The position numbers and the translations under genes were made by a program. The notes under the pieces were generated by a model. That model had not been told where the DNA came from. It did no database searches and worked only from the letters and a program-made list of their open reading frames with translations. From NCBI RefSeq assembly GCF_001411475.1, contig NZ_LLWH01000024.1, positions 18,013-82,012 of the forward strand: a stretch of DNA of 64,000 nt. The letters are read 5' to 3'. Shown here in pieces: positions 33,203 through 41,106 of the stretch. Position 1 is the first letter of the stretch; each line of letters starts with the position of its first letter. The stretch is from Pseudomonas endophytica. Lineage in GTDB: Bacteria; Pseudomonadota; Gammaproteobacteria; Pseudomonadales; Pseudomonadaceae.

Positions 33203-34867
33203 TCAACCGCGATGACGGCCGCGGAAGTAGTTGATCAGACCTTGAGTCGATGCGTCTTCGGCAGGCTCTTCGAGATTGCCGGTCAGACGATTGTAAACGC
33301 CCTTGCCAAGCTCTTTGCCCAACTCTACGCCCCATTGGTCGAACGCGTTAATGCCCCAGATCACGCTTTGTACGAAGACTTTATGCTCGTACAGCGCGAC
33401 CAGTGCGCCTAAGCGGCGCGGGCTGATGCGTTCAACCACCAAGGTGTTGCTCGGACGGTTGCCCGGGATCACTTTATGAGGCGCAAGCTTTTGCACCTCT
33501 TCTTCGCTCAAGCCTTTATCGCGTAATTCTGCTTCGGCTTCTTCGCGGGTTTTACCCAGCATCAATGCCTGGCTCTGCGATAAGCAGTTGGCGTACAACC
33601 ATTGATGGTGATCAGACACCGGGTTGAAGCTGACAATCGGCACAATGAAATCAGCCGGAATCAGCAGCGTGCCTTGATGCAGCAACTGGTGATAGGCGTG
33701 CTGACCGTTGCAACCTACGCCGCCCCAAATGACCGGGCCTGTATCGGTCGAGACGGGCGTGCCGTCCTGACGAACGCTCTTGCCATTGGATTCCATGTCC
33801 AACTGTTGCAAGTGCTTAGTGATGTTGCGCAGGTAATGGTCGTACGGCAGGATCGCGTGGCTTTGCGAGCCCCAGAAATTGCCATACCAAACGCCTAGCG
33901 CGGCCATCAACACCGGCATGTTCTGTTCGAACGGTGCGTTTTGGAAGTGCTGGTCCATGGTGTAGGCGCCGGACAGCAGCTCTTTGAAGTTGGACATCCC
34001 GATCGCCAGGGCAATCGGCAAGCCAATCGCCGACCACAGCGAGTAACGACCGCCGACCCAGTCCCACATCGGGAAGATGTTTTCTTCACGAATCCCGAAC
34101 GCTACTGCCGCTGCATTGTTACTCGATACCGCAATAAAGTGGCGATGCAGTTCCGCTTCAGAGCCGCCCTGAGCCAAGTACCAAGCCCGCGCAGCTTGCG
34201 CGTTTTTCAGGGTTTCGAGGGTGTTAAAGGATTTCGATGAAACGATGAACAGCGTGGTTTCTGCTCTAAGCTTTGCGGTCAACTCGTGGAATTCACTGCC
34301 GTCGATGTTCGCCAAGTAGTGGCAGCGCACGCCTTTTTGGGCGTAGGACAGCAGCGCTTCGGACACCAGCTCCGGGCCGAGGAATGAGCCACCGATGCCT
34401 ATGTTTACCACGTCGGTAATGGGCTTTTCGGTGTAACCGCGCCACAGACCGTCGTGAATACGACCGACCAGTTCGGTCATTTGATTCAGGACTTTGTGTA
34501 CTTGCGGCATGATATTTACGCCGCTCACCGACAGTTTGTCTGCCACTGGACGGCGTAAAGCAGTGTGCAGAGCAGGACGGCCTTCGGAGGCGTTGACGAT
34601 GTCGCCCTCGAACAGCGCTTTAATCGCATTCTTAAGGTCAGCTTCGTTGGCCAGATTGACCAGCAGGCTACGGGTTTGGTCGGTGATCAGGTTTTTCGAA
34701 TAGTCCAGAAACAACCCGCAGCTGCTGAGAGAGAAATCCTCAAAGCGTTTAGGGTTGCTGTTGAACGCATCACGCATGCTGAAATGTTGCATGTCGGCGC
34801 GGTGGAGTTTTAACGCTTGCCAAGCGGGCAGAGCGGTAACGTCATGAGGGGTGCGGTAGTACGCCAT
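33203..34867 (-). CDS. pgi: Glucose-6-phosphate isomerase
   Basis: Pgi interconverts glucose-6-phosphate and fructose-6-phosphate; in Pseudomonas it serves the cyclic Entner-Doudoroff route and gluconeogenesis. The 554-residue protein has full length, with [15 protein letters not shown], the SKSFNTLET phosphate loop, [20 protein letters not shown], the ESNGKSV segment, and the C-terminal [15 protein letters not shown] signature carrying a catalytic Lys. ATG 34867. The panC gene lies 272 bases upstream on the same strand; panD, often found in between, is not there. Confidence 0.97.
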   Translation of the reverse strand: MAYYRTPHDVTALPAWQALKLHRADMQHFSMRDAFNSNPKRFEDFSLSSCGLFLDYSKNLITDQTRSLLVNLANEADLKNAIKALFEGDIVNASEGRPALHTALRRPVADKLSVSGVNIMPQVHKVLNQMTELVGRIHDGLWRGYTEKPITDVVNIGIGGSFLGPELVSEALLSYAQKGVRCHYLANIDGSEFHELTAKLRAETTLFIVSSKSFNTLETLKNAQAARAWYLAQGGSEAELHRHFIAVSSNNAAAVAFGIREENIFPMWDWVGGRYSLWSAIGLPIALAIGMSNFKELLSGAYTMDQHFQNAPFEQNMPVLMAALGVWYGNFWGSQSHAILPYDHYLRNITKHLQQLDMESNGKSVRQDGTPVSTDTGPVIWGGVGCNGQHAYHQLLHQGTLLIPADFIVPIVSFNPVSDHHQWLYANCLSQSQALMLGKTREEAEAELRDKGLSEEEVQKLAPHKVIPGNRPSNTLVVERISPRRLGALVALYEHKVFVQSVIWGINAFDQWGVELGKELGKGVYNRLTGNLEEPAEDASTQGLINYFRGRHRG

Positions 34868-35139
34868 CGCTGCGAATATCCTTTTGCTTAAACTGCCTTT
34901 TGGACACGGAAAACACCGAAACCTTCGCTCTAGGCTGAAGATTTCGGCCGGTCTAATCTGCGCTTCATTCAGAAGCAGGGCGATTACATTAACCCTCGAG
35001 CCTACTTCTGTCTCGGCTTTGTCTGACGTAACTGTGTAACTTTTGTCACGAGCATGTTACTCGCGTACTACACAGTGTTCAGTGCTGTGAGAACGGTTAG
35101 GCAGCAGATCTGCTGTTCCGTGCAGTCTACTTCTAAAAA

Positions 35140-35994
35140 TTAACTGTCGAGGCCCATGTGTAGATTGTCGATCAGCCGGGTTGAACCCATGAATGCCGCC
35201 ACCAGAATCACAATGTCACGATCCTCAGCGGTCGCTGGCAACAAGGTCTGCGCATGACGGATTTCTAGGTAGTCGGGGCGAAAGCCTTCAGCTTTTATAC
35301 TCGCCAAATGCTGGCGAGCCAGCTCTGGGTAATCGCGCTCACCGTCTTTAATAGCCTTAGCGATTTGGCCCAGGTGGCGATACAACGCGGGGGCTACTTG
35401 GCGTTGTTCGTCAGTCAAATAACCATTGCGTGAGGATAAGGCCAAACCATCGTCGGCACGCACCGTAGGTTCGCCAATAATTTGCACCGGTATGTTCAGG
35501 TCACTGACCATGGCGCGGATAACGGCCAGTTGTTGGTAGTCTTTTTGCCCAAAGATAGCCAGGTCAGGTTGAACCATATTGAAGAGCTTGCTGACCACGG
35601 TTGTGACACCGTCAAAATGCCCCGGGCGACGGCTGCCGCATAGCTCATTGCTTAATTGCGCAGCGGTCACGCGGGTCAGTCCCGTCATACCGTGGGGGTA
35701 CATTTCTTCAACTGCCGGGGCAAACAGCAGATTGCAGCCTGCTTGCAAGAGTGTTTCTTGGTCTGCCGCGAGGGTACGAGGGTAAGTATCCAGATCTTCG
35801 TTGGCGCCGAACTGTAACGGGTTGACGAAAATACTCGCCACCACAAAATCTGCTTGCTGAGCGGCGGTGGTCACCAATGCCGCGTGGCCACTGTGCAGGT
35901 TGCCCATAGTAGGGACCAAGCCGATTTGTTTACCTTCGCTGCGGGCGCGAGCTACGGCAGCGCGCAATTCGCGAACGGTTTTGACTGTGTTCAT
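35140..35994 (-). CDS. panC: Pantothenate synthetase
   Basis: PanC condenses pantoate with beta-alanine using ATP. The 284-residue protein has the nucleotidyl-transferase motifs [15 protein letters not shown] (HSGH in place of HIGH), the [15 protein letters not shown] segment, and [15 protein letters not shown] with the downstream LSSRNGYL (KMSKS-like) loop. It overlaps panB by four bases (ATGA), so the two are translated together in the order panB-panC. The beta-alanine-forming gene panD is absent from this locus. Confidence 0.96.
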   Translation of the reverse strand: MNTVKTVRELRAAVARARSEGKQIGLVPTMGNLHSGHAALVTTAAQQADFVVASIFVNPLQFGANEDLDTYPRTLAADQETLLQAGCNLLFAPAVEEMYPHGMTGLTRVTAAQLSNELCGSRRPGHFDGVTTVVSKLFNMVQPDLAIFGQKDYQQLAVIRAMVSDLNIPVQIIGEPTVRADDGLALSSRNGYLTDEQRQVAPALYRHLGQIAKAIKDGERDYPELARQHLASIKAEGFRPDYLEIRHAQTLLPATAEDRDIVILVAAFMGSTRLIDNLHMGLDS

Positions 35995-36791
35995 GCAGAG
36001 AATCCGTGTTCGATGCCAGGAAAGCTGACGGCTTTGACTTCAGCTACGTAAGCGCTGAGTGCCGATTGAATGTCGGGTTGGCCGGTCATGAAGTTCTTCA
36101 CGAACTTGGGTACGCGCCCGGTCAGGGACAGGCCGAGCATGTCGTGCAATACCAACACTTGGCCATCAGTGTCGCTGCCCGCGCCAATGCCGATCACTGG
36201 GATTTTGACCGCGCTGGTGATTTCCTTGGCTAGCTCGCTAGGAACGCATTCAAGTAGCAACATGGCAGCGCCAGCTTGTTCCAGAGCAATCGCGTCGGCG
36301 CGCATTTGGCGGGCCTGGTTTTCGTTGCGGCCTTGGACTTTGTAGCCACCCAACACGTTGACTGTTTGCGGGGTCAGGCCCATGTGGGCGCAGACTGGAA
36401 TGCCGCGCTCGGTCAGCAAACGAATCGACTCCGCGAGCCAGACTGCGCCTTCAACTTTGATCATGTGCGCACCTGCTTGCATAAGCTGAGCGCTGTTGTT
36501 CAATGTTTGTTCAATCGTCGCGTTGGCCATGAATGGGAGGTCCGCGAGAATTAAGGCGTCTTGGTTGCCACGTTTGACGCAGGCCACGTGGTACGCCATG
36601 TCTGCGGTAGTGACTGGCAGTGTGCTGTCATGCCCTTGCAGGACCATGCCCAAAGAATCGCCAACCAGTAACACTTCCACACCAGCTTGATTACAGACGT
36701 GGGAAAAGGTGGCGTCATAGCACGTCAGCATGGTGATTTTTTCACCTTTTTGCTTAAGGCTTTGCAGGGTGGTCAGGGTGATAGCCGGCAT
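35991..36791 (-). CDS. panB: 3-methyl-2-oxobutanoate hydroxymethyltransferase
   Basis: PanB adds a one-carbon unit from methylene-tetrahydrofolate to ketoisovalerate, the first committed step to pantothenate. The 266-residue barrel has family signatures [34 protein letters not shown] with the metal-binding Asp, [14 protein letters not shown], and [24 protein letters not shown] 36791 is preceded by GAGGATCC. It follows folK on the same strand after about 200 bases. Its substrate comes from the valine pathway encoded by ilvIHC in this window. Confidence 0.96.
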   Translation of the reverse strand: MPAITLTTLQSLKQKGEKITMLTCYDATFSHVCNQAGVEVLLVGDSLGMVLQGHDSTLPVTTADMAYHVACVKRGNQDALILADLPFMANATIEQTLNNSAQLMQAGAHMIKVEGAVWLAESIRLLTERGIPVCAHMGLTPQTVNVLGGYKVQGRNENQARQMRADAIALEQAGAAMLLLECVPSELAKEITSAVKIPVIGIGAGSDTDGQVLVLHDMLGLSLTGRVPKFVKNFMTGQPDIQSALSAYVAEVKAVSFPGIEHGFSA

Positions 36792-36970
36792 GAAAAAGGA
36801 TCCTCGTCAGGCAGTGTGATAACCACTGCGTGTCACGCACGTGATTCATCGTTTAAGTAGGCACACCTGTTATGGACGGTGCTTTTAACGCCTGCTTTTC
36901 ACATTGCGCCGCCAAACGGACGGCAGCGGGATGCCTATAGTCGTGACGAGGACACTGGAAGTCAATTAGA

Positions 36971-36993
36971 GGTGTTACCGCTGGGGTGTTACC
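36971..36993. repeat. Direct repeat GGTGTTACC x2
   Basis: GGTGTTACC occurs at 36971-36979 and again at 36985-36993, five bases apart, just after the folK stop on the minus strand and upstream of panB. The TGTTAC core equals a CbrB half-site, but the arrangement is direct, not inverted. Confidence 0.45.
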
Positions 36994-36997
36994 GCCG

Positions 36998-37498
36998 TTA
37001 TTGATTCGTTTCAGCGGATGGCACAAGACGTTCTAGGCCGACAAACGGGCAGTCTGCCAGTAGTTGCTCAAGGCGGCGACCATCGGCGAATTTCAACGAG
37101 GCAGGTGCCAGCTCGGCCAACGGATACAGAACGAAAGGGCGCGCGTGCATATGGTAGTGCGGGACTTTCAGGCGAGGCTCGTCGATCAGTTGGTCGCCGA
37201 AAAGCAAGATGTCTAGATCCAGTGTGCGCGGCCCCCAACGTTCGTGGCGTTCGCGGCCTTGATCCTGCTCAATGGCTTGCAACGCATCGAGCAGGGCCAG
37301 AGGTGCAAGTGCGCTGTCGATAGCCGCCACGGCGTTGGTATAACGCGGTTGACCGGGCAACAACGAGTCGCTTTGATAGAACGCCGAAACCCCGACCAAA
37401 CGAGAGTTCGGCAATTGAGCAAGCGCCTGGACAGCGCTGCGCAATTGGTCTGCGGGGGCAGCCAAATTGCTGCCCATGCCGATGTAAATACGTTCCAT
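36998..37498 (-). CDS. folK: 6-hydroxymethyl-7,8-dihydropterin pyrophosphokinase
   Basis: FolK transfers pyrophosphate from ATP to the pterin, giving the substrate of FolP (also in this window). The 166-residue protein has IYIGMGSNLAAP at the start, VSAFYQSDSLL, and the signature RWGPRTLDLDILLFGDQ (about 93-109) with the metal-binding Asp pair. GTG-ATG occur side by side directly after the pcnB stop; ATG 37498 is preferred, GTG 37501 would add one residue. The pcnB-folK junction has no spacer, implying translational coupling. Confidence 0.95.
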   Translation of the reverse strand: MERIYIGMGSNLAAPADQLRSAVQALAQLPNSRLVGVSAFYQSDSLLPGQPRYTNAVAAIDSALAPLALLDALQAIEQDQGRERHERWGPRTLDLDILLFGDQLIDEPRLKVPHYHMHARPFVLYPLAELAPASLKFADGRRLEQLLADCPFVGLERLVPSAETNQ

Positions 37499-37501
37499 CA
37501 C

Positions 37502-38896
37502 TTACTCTTCCGCGCCCGCACTGCGTTTGCGCTTGCTACTGCTGGTGCGGCGGCGTTTACGCGGGGCAGGGCCAGTGCCATCTTCCTTAGCAGTGCTTAG
37601 CTCGCGGATCATCTCGCGGCGGCCACTGTCGTTGGCATCCTGATAATCGGTCCACCACTCGCCCAAACCGTGGGTCTGTTCACCTGCACTCTCACGCAAC
37701 AGCAAGAAATCATAGCCCGCGCGAAAGCGCGGATTATCGAGCAGCGCATCTGCCCGTTTACCGCTACGACGCGGTAGACGTTCTTGCATGTCCCAAATCT
37801 CGCGGATAGGCATTGTGAAACGCTTAGGAATTGCAATCCGCGTGCACTGCTCGGCGATCAGGTCATGTGCGGCTTCCTGCATAGCAGGGATGGCTGGCAT
37901 GCCGCGATCTTGCAAATGCAGGACACGGATTGGCAGGGCTGGCCACAACAAGGCGGCGAACAGGAAGGCCGGGGTAACGGGTTTGCCCTGTTTGATCCGC
38001 AAATCTGTGTTGCGCAACGCTTCACTGATCAGGGTGTGGGTGTAGGTTGGATTGTGCTCCAGCGCTTGGGCGCTGGCCGGGAACAGTTGATCAAACAATT
38101 CAAGATCAACCAGCATCTCAAAGGTGTCAGCCGCGTTGCCAGAAAGGAACAGCTTCAGAACTTCTTCGAAGAGCCGCGCAGACGGAATCTCACGCAGCAT
38201 CGGCGCCAAGGCGCGGATGGGGGTTGCCGTATGTTTTTCGATGCCAAAGTCGAGCTTGGCAGCGAAACGCACAGCACGCAGCATGCGCACCGGATCTTCT
38301 TGGTAGCGCTGTTGCGGATCACCGATAAGGCGAATCAGTCGGTTACGAATGTCATGTACGCCGTTGGCGTAATCGAGAATCCGCTCGCTAACTGGGTCGT
38401 AATACAGGGCATTAATCGTGAAGTCACGACGCTGGGCGTCTTCTTCAAGGGTGCCATACACGTTGTCGCGCAAAATGCGCCCGCTTTCGTTACGCGAGGA
38501 TTGGTTGCTGTCTTCCTCTTCGTCGTTTTGCGGGTGATTGGCACGGAAGGTTGCGACTTCGATGATTTCGCGACCAAAGTGGATATGAACCAACTTGAAC
38601 CGTCGGCCAATGATTCGGGCATTGCGGAACTCTGCACGCACCTGTTCAGGCGTGGCGCTGGTGGCAACGTCGAAGTCTTTAGGCGTGATGTTGAGCAGCA
38701 TGTCGCGTACGCAACCGCCGACCAGATAAGCCTGGTAACCAGCGTTTTGCAGGCGCTCGACAATATTGACGGCGTAACGACTGAATTGGGCGCGTTGCAG
38801 CGAGTGTTGGCTGCTGTTAAGCACTTCAGGGGTGCTACGCAGTTGTTGCGTACGACGCTTGGGGGGACGGAGTGACTGGAACAGCTTCTTCAGCAT
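37502..38896 (-). CDS. pcnB: Poly(A) polymerase I
   Basis: PcnB adds poly(A) tails to RNA 3' ends, which speeds decay by PNPase and others. The 464-residue protein has the nucleotidyltransferase head with AYLVGGCVRDMLLNITPKDFD (the DxD metal site), the LIRLIGDPQQRYQEDPVRMLRAVRFAAKL RNA-binding signature, and a basic C-terminus rich in Arg/Lys (PRKRRRTSSSKRKRS). ATG 38896 (MLKKLFQSL) was chosen over GTG 38905. It lies downstream of the crcZ RNA gene, an arrangement shared by all pseudomonads I know of, and is followed immediately by folK. Confidence 0.95.
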   Translation of the reverse strand: MLKKLFQSLRPPKRRTQQLRSTPEVLNSSQHSLQRAQFSRYAVNIVERLQNAGYQAYLVGGCVRDMLLNITPKDFDVATSATPEQVRAEFRNARIIGRRFKLVHIHFGREIIEVATFRANHPQNDEEEDSNQSSRNESGRILRDNVYGTLEEDAQRRDFTINALYYDPVSERILDYANGVHDIRNRLIRLIGDPQQRYQEDPVRMLRAVRFAAKLDFGIEKHTATPIRALAPMLREIPSARLFEEVLKLFLSGNAADTFEMLVDLELFDQLFPASAQALEHNPTYTHTLISEALRNTDLRIKQGKPVTPAFLFAALLWPALPIRVLHLQDRGMPAIPAMQEAAHDLIAEQCTRIAIPKRFTMPIREIWDMQERLPRRSGKRADALLDNPRFRAGYDFLLLRESAGEQTHGLGEWWTDYQDANDSGRREMIRELSTAKEDGTGPAPRKRRRTSSSKRKRSAGAEE

Positions 38897-39088
38897 GGGA
38901 TGCACTGTTTGAAGGAATGTTCGGCCAAACCGAAGAATGACCGCATGATGGGCGGGGATTCTAGCATTTAGTCAGGGGATGGTGTAGGAAGCTGAGCCGC
39001 TCTTGCGAGCGAAGCTACAAGCGGCAAGCTAAAAAAGCTGCAAGAGGGCTGAGGTAGAGCGTGTTGGCGGGTTTTGCTGAATCGCAGT
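38897..39088. other. crcZ-pcnB spacer
   Basis: No coding frame is evident. On the minus strand it contains an imperfect inverted AGC/GCT-rich segment (near 39000-39050) and a TAGAAT hexamer (38963 region) that could be the -10 of a pcnB promoter, with no good -35. Confidence 0.35.
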
Positions 39089-39114
39089 AAGCACAAGGGG
39101 AGCCGAAGCTCCCC
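39089..39114 (-). terminator. crcZ terminator
   Basis: On the minus strand GGGGAGC-TTCG-GCTCCCC (39114-39097) is followed by TTGTGCTT. It is a stable tetraloop hairpin at the expected end of CrcZ. Confidence 0.85.
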
Positions 39115-39459
39115 CAGAATTAGTTGCATGCTCTATTTTTATTATGATTTGCGGGCTTTTTGTTTTTGTTAAGTGCCCTGGTTACAAAGGTTTAGCCTGT
39201 GTAACCCTCTCAAATTGAGAGATAAGAGCAAACGGATTGCTTTGGTCGCTGTGTTGATGTGATCAATGATCCAACTAGTTCAGGCTCTGCTTTAAGTGCA
39301 GTTTTTGTTGTTCTCTGCCTAGTCGTGGGGCAAGCCCCATGTACAACGCCTCTCCAAAACAATCAGTTAGCTGCGCCTCCGCCGTGTTGTTCTTGTTATG
39401 CGTGAGCCGATACGTCTTATTTTTATTGTGTGTTGCTGTGCTTCTTATTGTTCTTGTAC
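39089..39459 (-). ncRNA. crcZ: CrcZ, Hfq-sequestering small RNA
   Basis: CrcZ relieves carbon catabolite repression by binding Hfq and so freeing mRNAs from Hfq/Crc. It is called from four signals on the minus strand between cbrB and pcnB: a -24/-12 promoter placing the start at about 39459; a CbrB-type palindrome upstream; several A-rich AAnAAn motifs that bind Hfq (for example AAGAACAATAAGAAG near 39455-39441, ATAACAAGAACAACAC at 39399-39384, AACAACAAAAAC near 39311, AACAAAAACAAAAAG at 39170-39156, ATAATAAAAATAG near 39146); and a terminator at 39114-39089. The length of about 371 is close to the CrcZ of P. putida. Locus and features together make this near certain; exact ends are predicted. 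Confidence 0.93.
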
Positions 39460-39469
39460 GAATACATAT

Positions 39470-39486
39470 AGCAGGGGTCGTGCCAA
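39470..39486 (-). promoter_or_regulatory. Sigma-54 promoter of crcZ
   Basis: Read on the minus strand: TTGGCACGACCCCTGCT, with GG and GC ten bases apart as sigma-54 requires. By the usual spacing transcription would begin at about 39459 with GTACAAG. CbrB, encoded just upstream, carries the GAFTGA motif needed to activate such a promoter. Confidence 0.9.
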
Positions 39487-39543
39487 CTTTTGTGAGGCCC
39501 AGCAAAATAGGGGGTTTTCAGGCTTTTCACTTTTTTGAAGACC

Positions 39544-39584
39544 AAAAAAAAGCCGGGGTTTCGTTACCGTAAACCCCGGCTTTT
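39544..39584 (-). terminator. Terminator after cbrB
   Basis: AAAAGCCGGGGTTT and AAACCCCGGCTTTT (39548-39561 with 39571-39584) form a 14-base perfect stem; the minus-strand product ends in a run of T. It stops cbrB transcription before crcZ. It lies between the CbrB palindrome and the sigma-54 promoter. Confidence 0.9.
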
Positions 39585-39609
39585 GTTACGTGAATCGACA
39601 GCGGTAACA
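39584..39609 (-). promoter_or_regulatory. CbrB binding palindrome upstream of crcZ
   Basis: TGTTAC (39584-39589), 14 bases, then GTAACA (39604-39609): a perfect inverted repeat of the form reported for CbrB sites, TGTTAC-N14-GTAACA. It lies about 100 bases upstream of the -24 element. Further GTTACC half-sites occur at about 39630-39645 and in the loop of the neighbouring terminator. Confidence 0.85.
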
Positions 39610-39650
39610 GTTTTCTCGCGTTCTGACGTGTTACCTGAGGCGTTACCGAC

Positions 39651-41084
39651 TCAGTTTTCGCTGGCGACCCCGGTTTTTCTACGTGGGATGCCCAACCGTT
39701 GGCGCCGTTCCCACAGACACTTGCGACTCACCCCGAGCTTGCGGGCCAATTCGGTCTCGGTCATGTGGTCTTGATGCTCTAGTACGAAGTGCTGGAAATA
39801 GTCTTCCAATGACAGGTCTTCAGTCGGGTCCAAGCTGGTGTTACCGCTGCTGATACTCTGCTGCGGAGCGAGGCCGATGAAGTCGTCTTGCAGGTCGCTT
39901 AGCTCAATGTCGATACCCAGGAGGTCAGCCGAGATCTCCGGGCTTTCGCACAAGATGACGGCGCGCTCTACAGCGTTCTCCAACTCACGAACGTTACCTG
40001 GCCATGAGTATTGGCTGATCGCACGTTCTGCGTCGGGGGCGAACTTCAGATCGGTGCGGCCGATACGAGCGCTTTGGCGTGCCAAGAAGGCGCGGGCAAT
40101 GTCATTGACGTCTGCGCCACGCTCGCGCAAGGCCGGTAGCTTGAGCGCGATGACGTGCAGACGGTAGTACAAGTCTTCGCGGAACTGTCCGACTTTGGCC
40201 AGATTTTTGAGGTCCCGGTGAGTCGCGGCGATCAGACGAACATCGACCTTTTGCGACTGCACCGAGCCCACACGGCGAATCTCGCCCTCTTGCAGTACGC
40301 GCAACAGTCGCGCTTGTGCTTCAAGTGGCAGTTCACCGATTTCATCGAGGAATAAAGTCCCGCCATCGGCCGCTTCAACCAAGCCTGCGCGCCCTGCGCT
40401 GGCGCCAGTAAATGCGCCTTTTTCGTGGCCGAACAGTTCAGACTCGATCAGAGACTCAGGAATAGCCGCACAGTTGACTGAAATCATCGGCGCTTTGGCG
40501 CGCTTGGACAGGTTGTGCAGCGCCCGAGCGACCAACTCTTTACCCGTACCGGACTCACCCTGAACCAACACATTTGAGTCGGTGGGGGCCACTTTCCGAA
40601 TTTTGCTATACATATCGAGCATCGGTGGGCATGAACCGATGATGCCGATTTCGGCGTTGCTGTTGTCCACCGTGTTTTTGTCGGTGTTACCTGGTTTGGA
40701 GGCCGGGCGATCGACAGCCGTACTTTGTAGGTTTTGACGATCGCGCAGAATGCGCGATACAGCTTGCAGCATTTCATCGTGATCAAAAGGTTTGGCGATG
40801 TAATCCACTGCGCCCATTTTCATTGAGTCAACGGCAGATCGCAGGCTCGCGTAGCTGGTCATGATCAGTACGGGCTTACCTTGTCCCAGCTTGATCAGCT
40901 CAGTACCTGGTGCCCCGGGCAGACGCAAGTCGCTGACAATTAAGTCGAACGAGGGGATGCTGAAACGCTCCTGCGCTTCCTGTACCGAGCCAGCTTCGCT
41001 GACCTGGTACTGATTACGCTCCAACAGACGGCGTAACGCGGAGCGGATGATAGTTTCGTCTTCGACGATCAAAATATGCGGCAT
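39651..41084 (-). CDS. cbrB: CbrB, sigma-54-dependent response regulator
   Basis: CbrB is activated by CbrA and turns on crcZ and carbon/nitrogen use genes with sigma-54. The 477-residue protein has a receiver domain (1-115, phosphoacceptor Asp52, conserved Thr76 and Lys98), a AAA+ domain with Walker A GESGTGKE (176-183) and the sigma-54 contact loop GAFTGA (223-228), and a Fis-type helix-turn-helix at the C-terminus ([24 protein letters not shown]). It starts at ATG 41084, 22 bases after cbrA. A terminator and then crcZ follow. Confidence 0.96.
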   Translation of the reverse strand: MPHILIVEDETIIRSALRRLLERNQYQVSEAGSVQEAQERFSIPSFDLIVSDLRLPGAPGTELIKLGQGKPVLIMTSYASLRSAVDSMKMGAVDYIAKPFDHDEMLQAVSRILRDRQNLQSTAVDRPASKPGNTDKNTVDNSNAEIGIIGSCPPMLDMYSKIRKVAPTDSNVLVQGESGTGKELVARALHNLSKRAKAPMISVNCAAIPESLIESELFGHEKGAFTGASAGRAGLVEAADGGTLFLDEIGELPLEAQARLLRVLQEGEIRRVGSVQSQKVDVRLIAATHRDLKNLAKVGQFREDLYYRLHVIALKLPALRERGADVNDIARAFLARQSARIGRTDLKFAPDAERAISQYSWPGNVRELENAVERAVILCESPEISADLLGIDIELSDLQDDFIGLAPQQSISSGNTSLDPTEDLSLEDYFQHFVLEHQDHMTETELARKLGVSRKCLWERRQRLGIPRRKTGVASEN

Positions 41085-41106
41085 TGATTCGGTTCTCTCG
41101 ACGGTC

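Noticed and set aside
37784..38875. 363-codon plus-strand frame opposite pcnB
   Set aside because: pcnB on the minus strand has clear poly(A) polymerase motifs and the conserved crcZ-pcnB-folK order; the opposite frame has none.
39275..39505. A 76-codon minus-strand frame between cbrB and pcnB
   Set aside because: It lies almost wholly inside the CrcZ RNA, and its Asn/Lys/Thr-rich repeats are simply the A-rich Hfq motifs translated. It starts before the sigma-54 promoter's expected transcript start.
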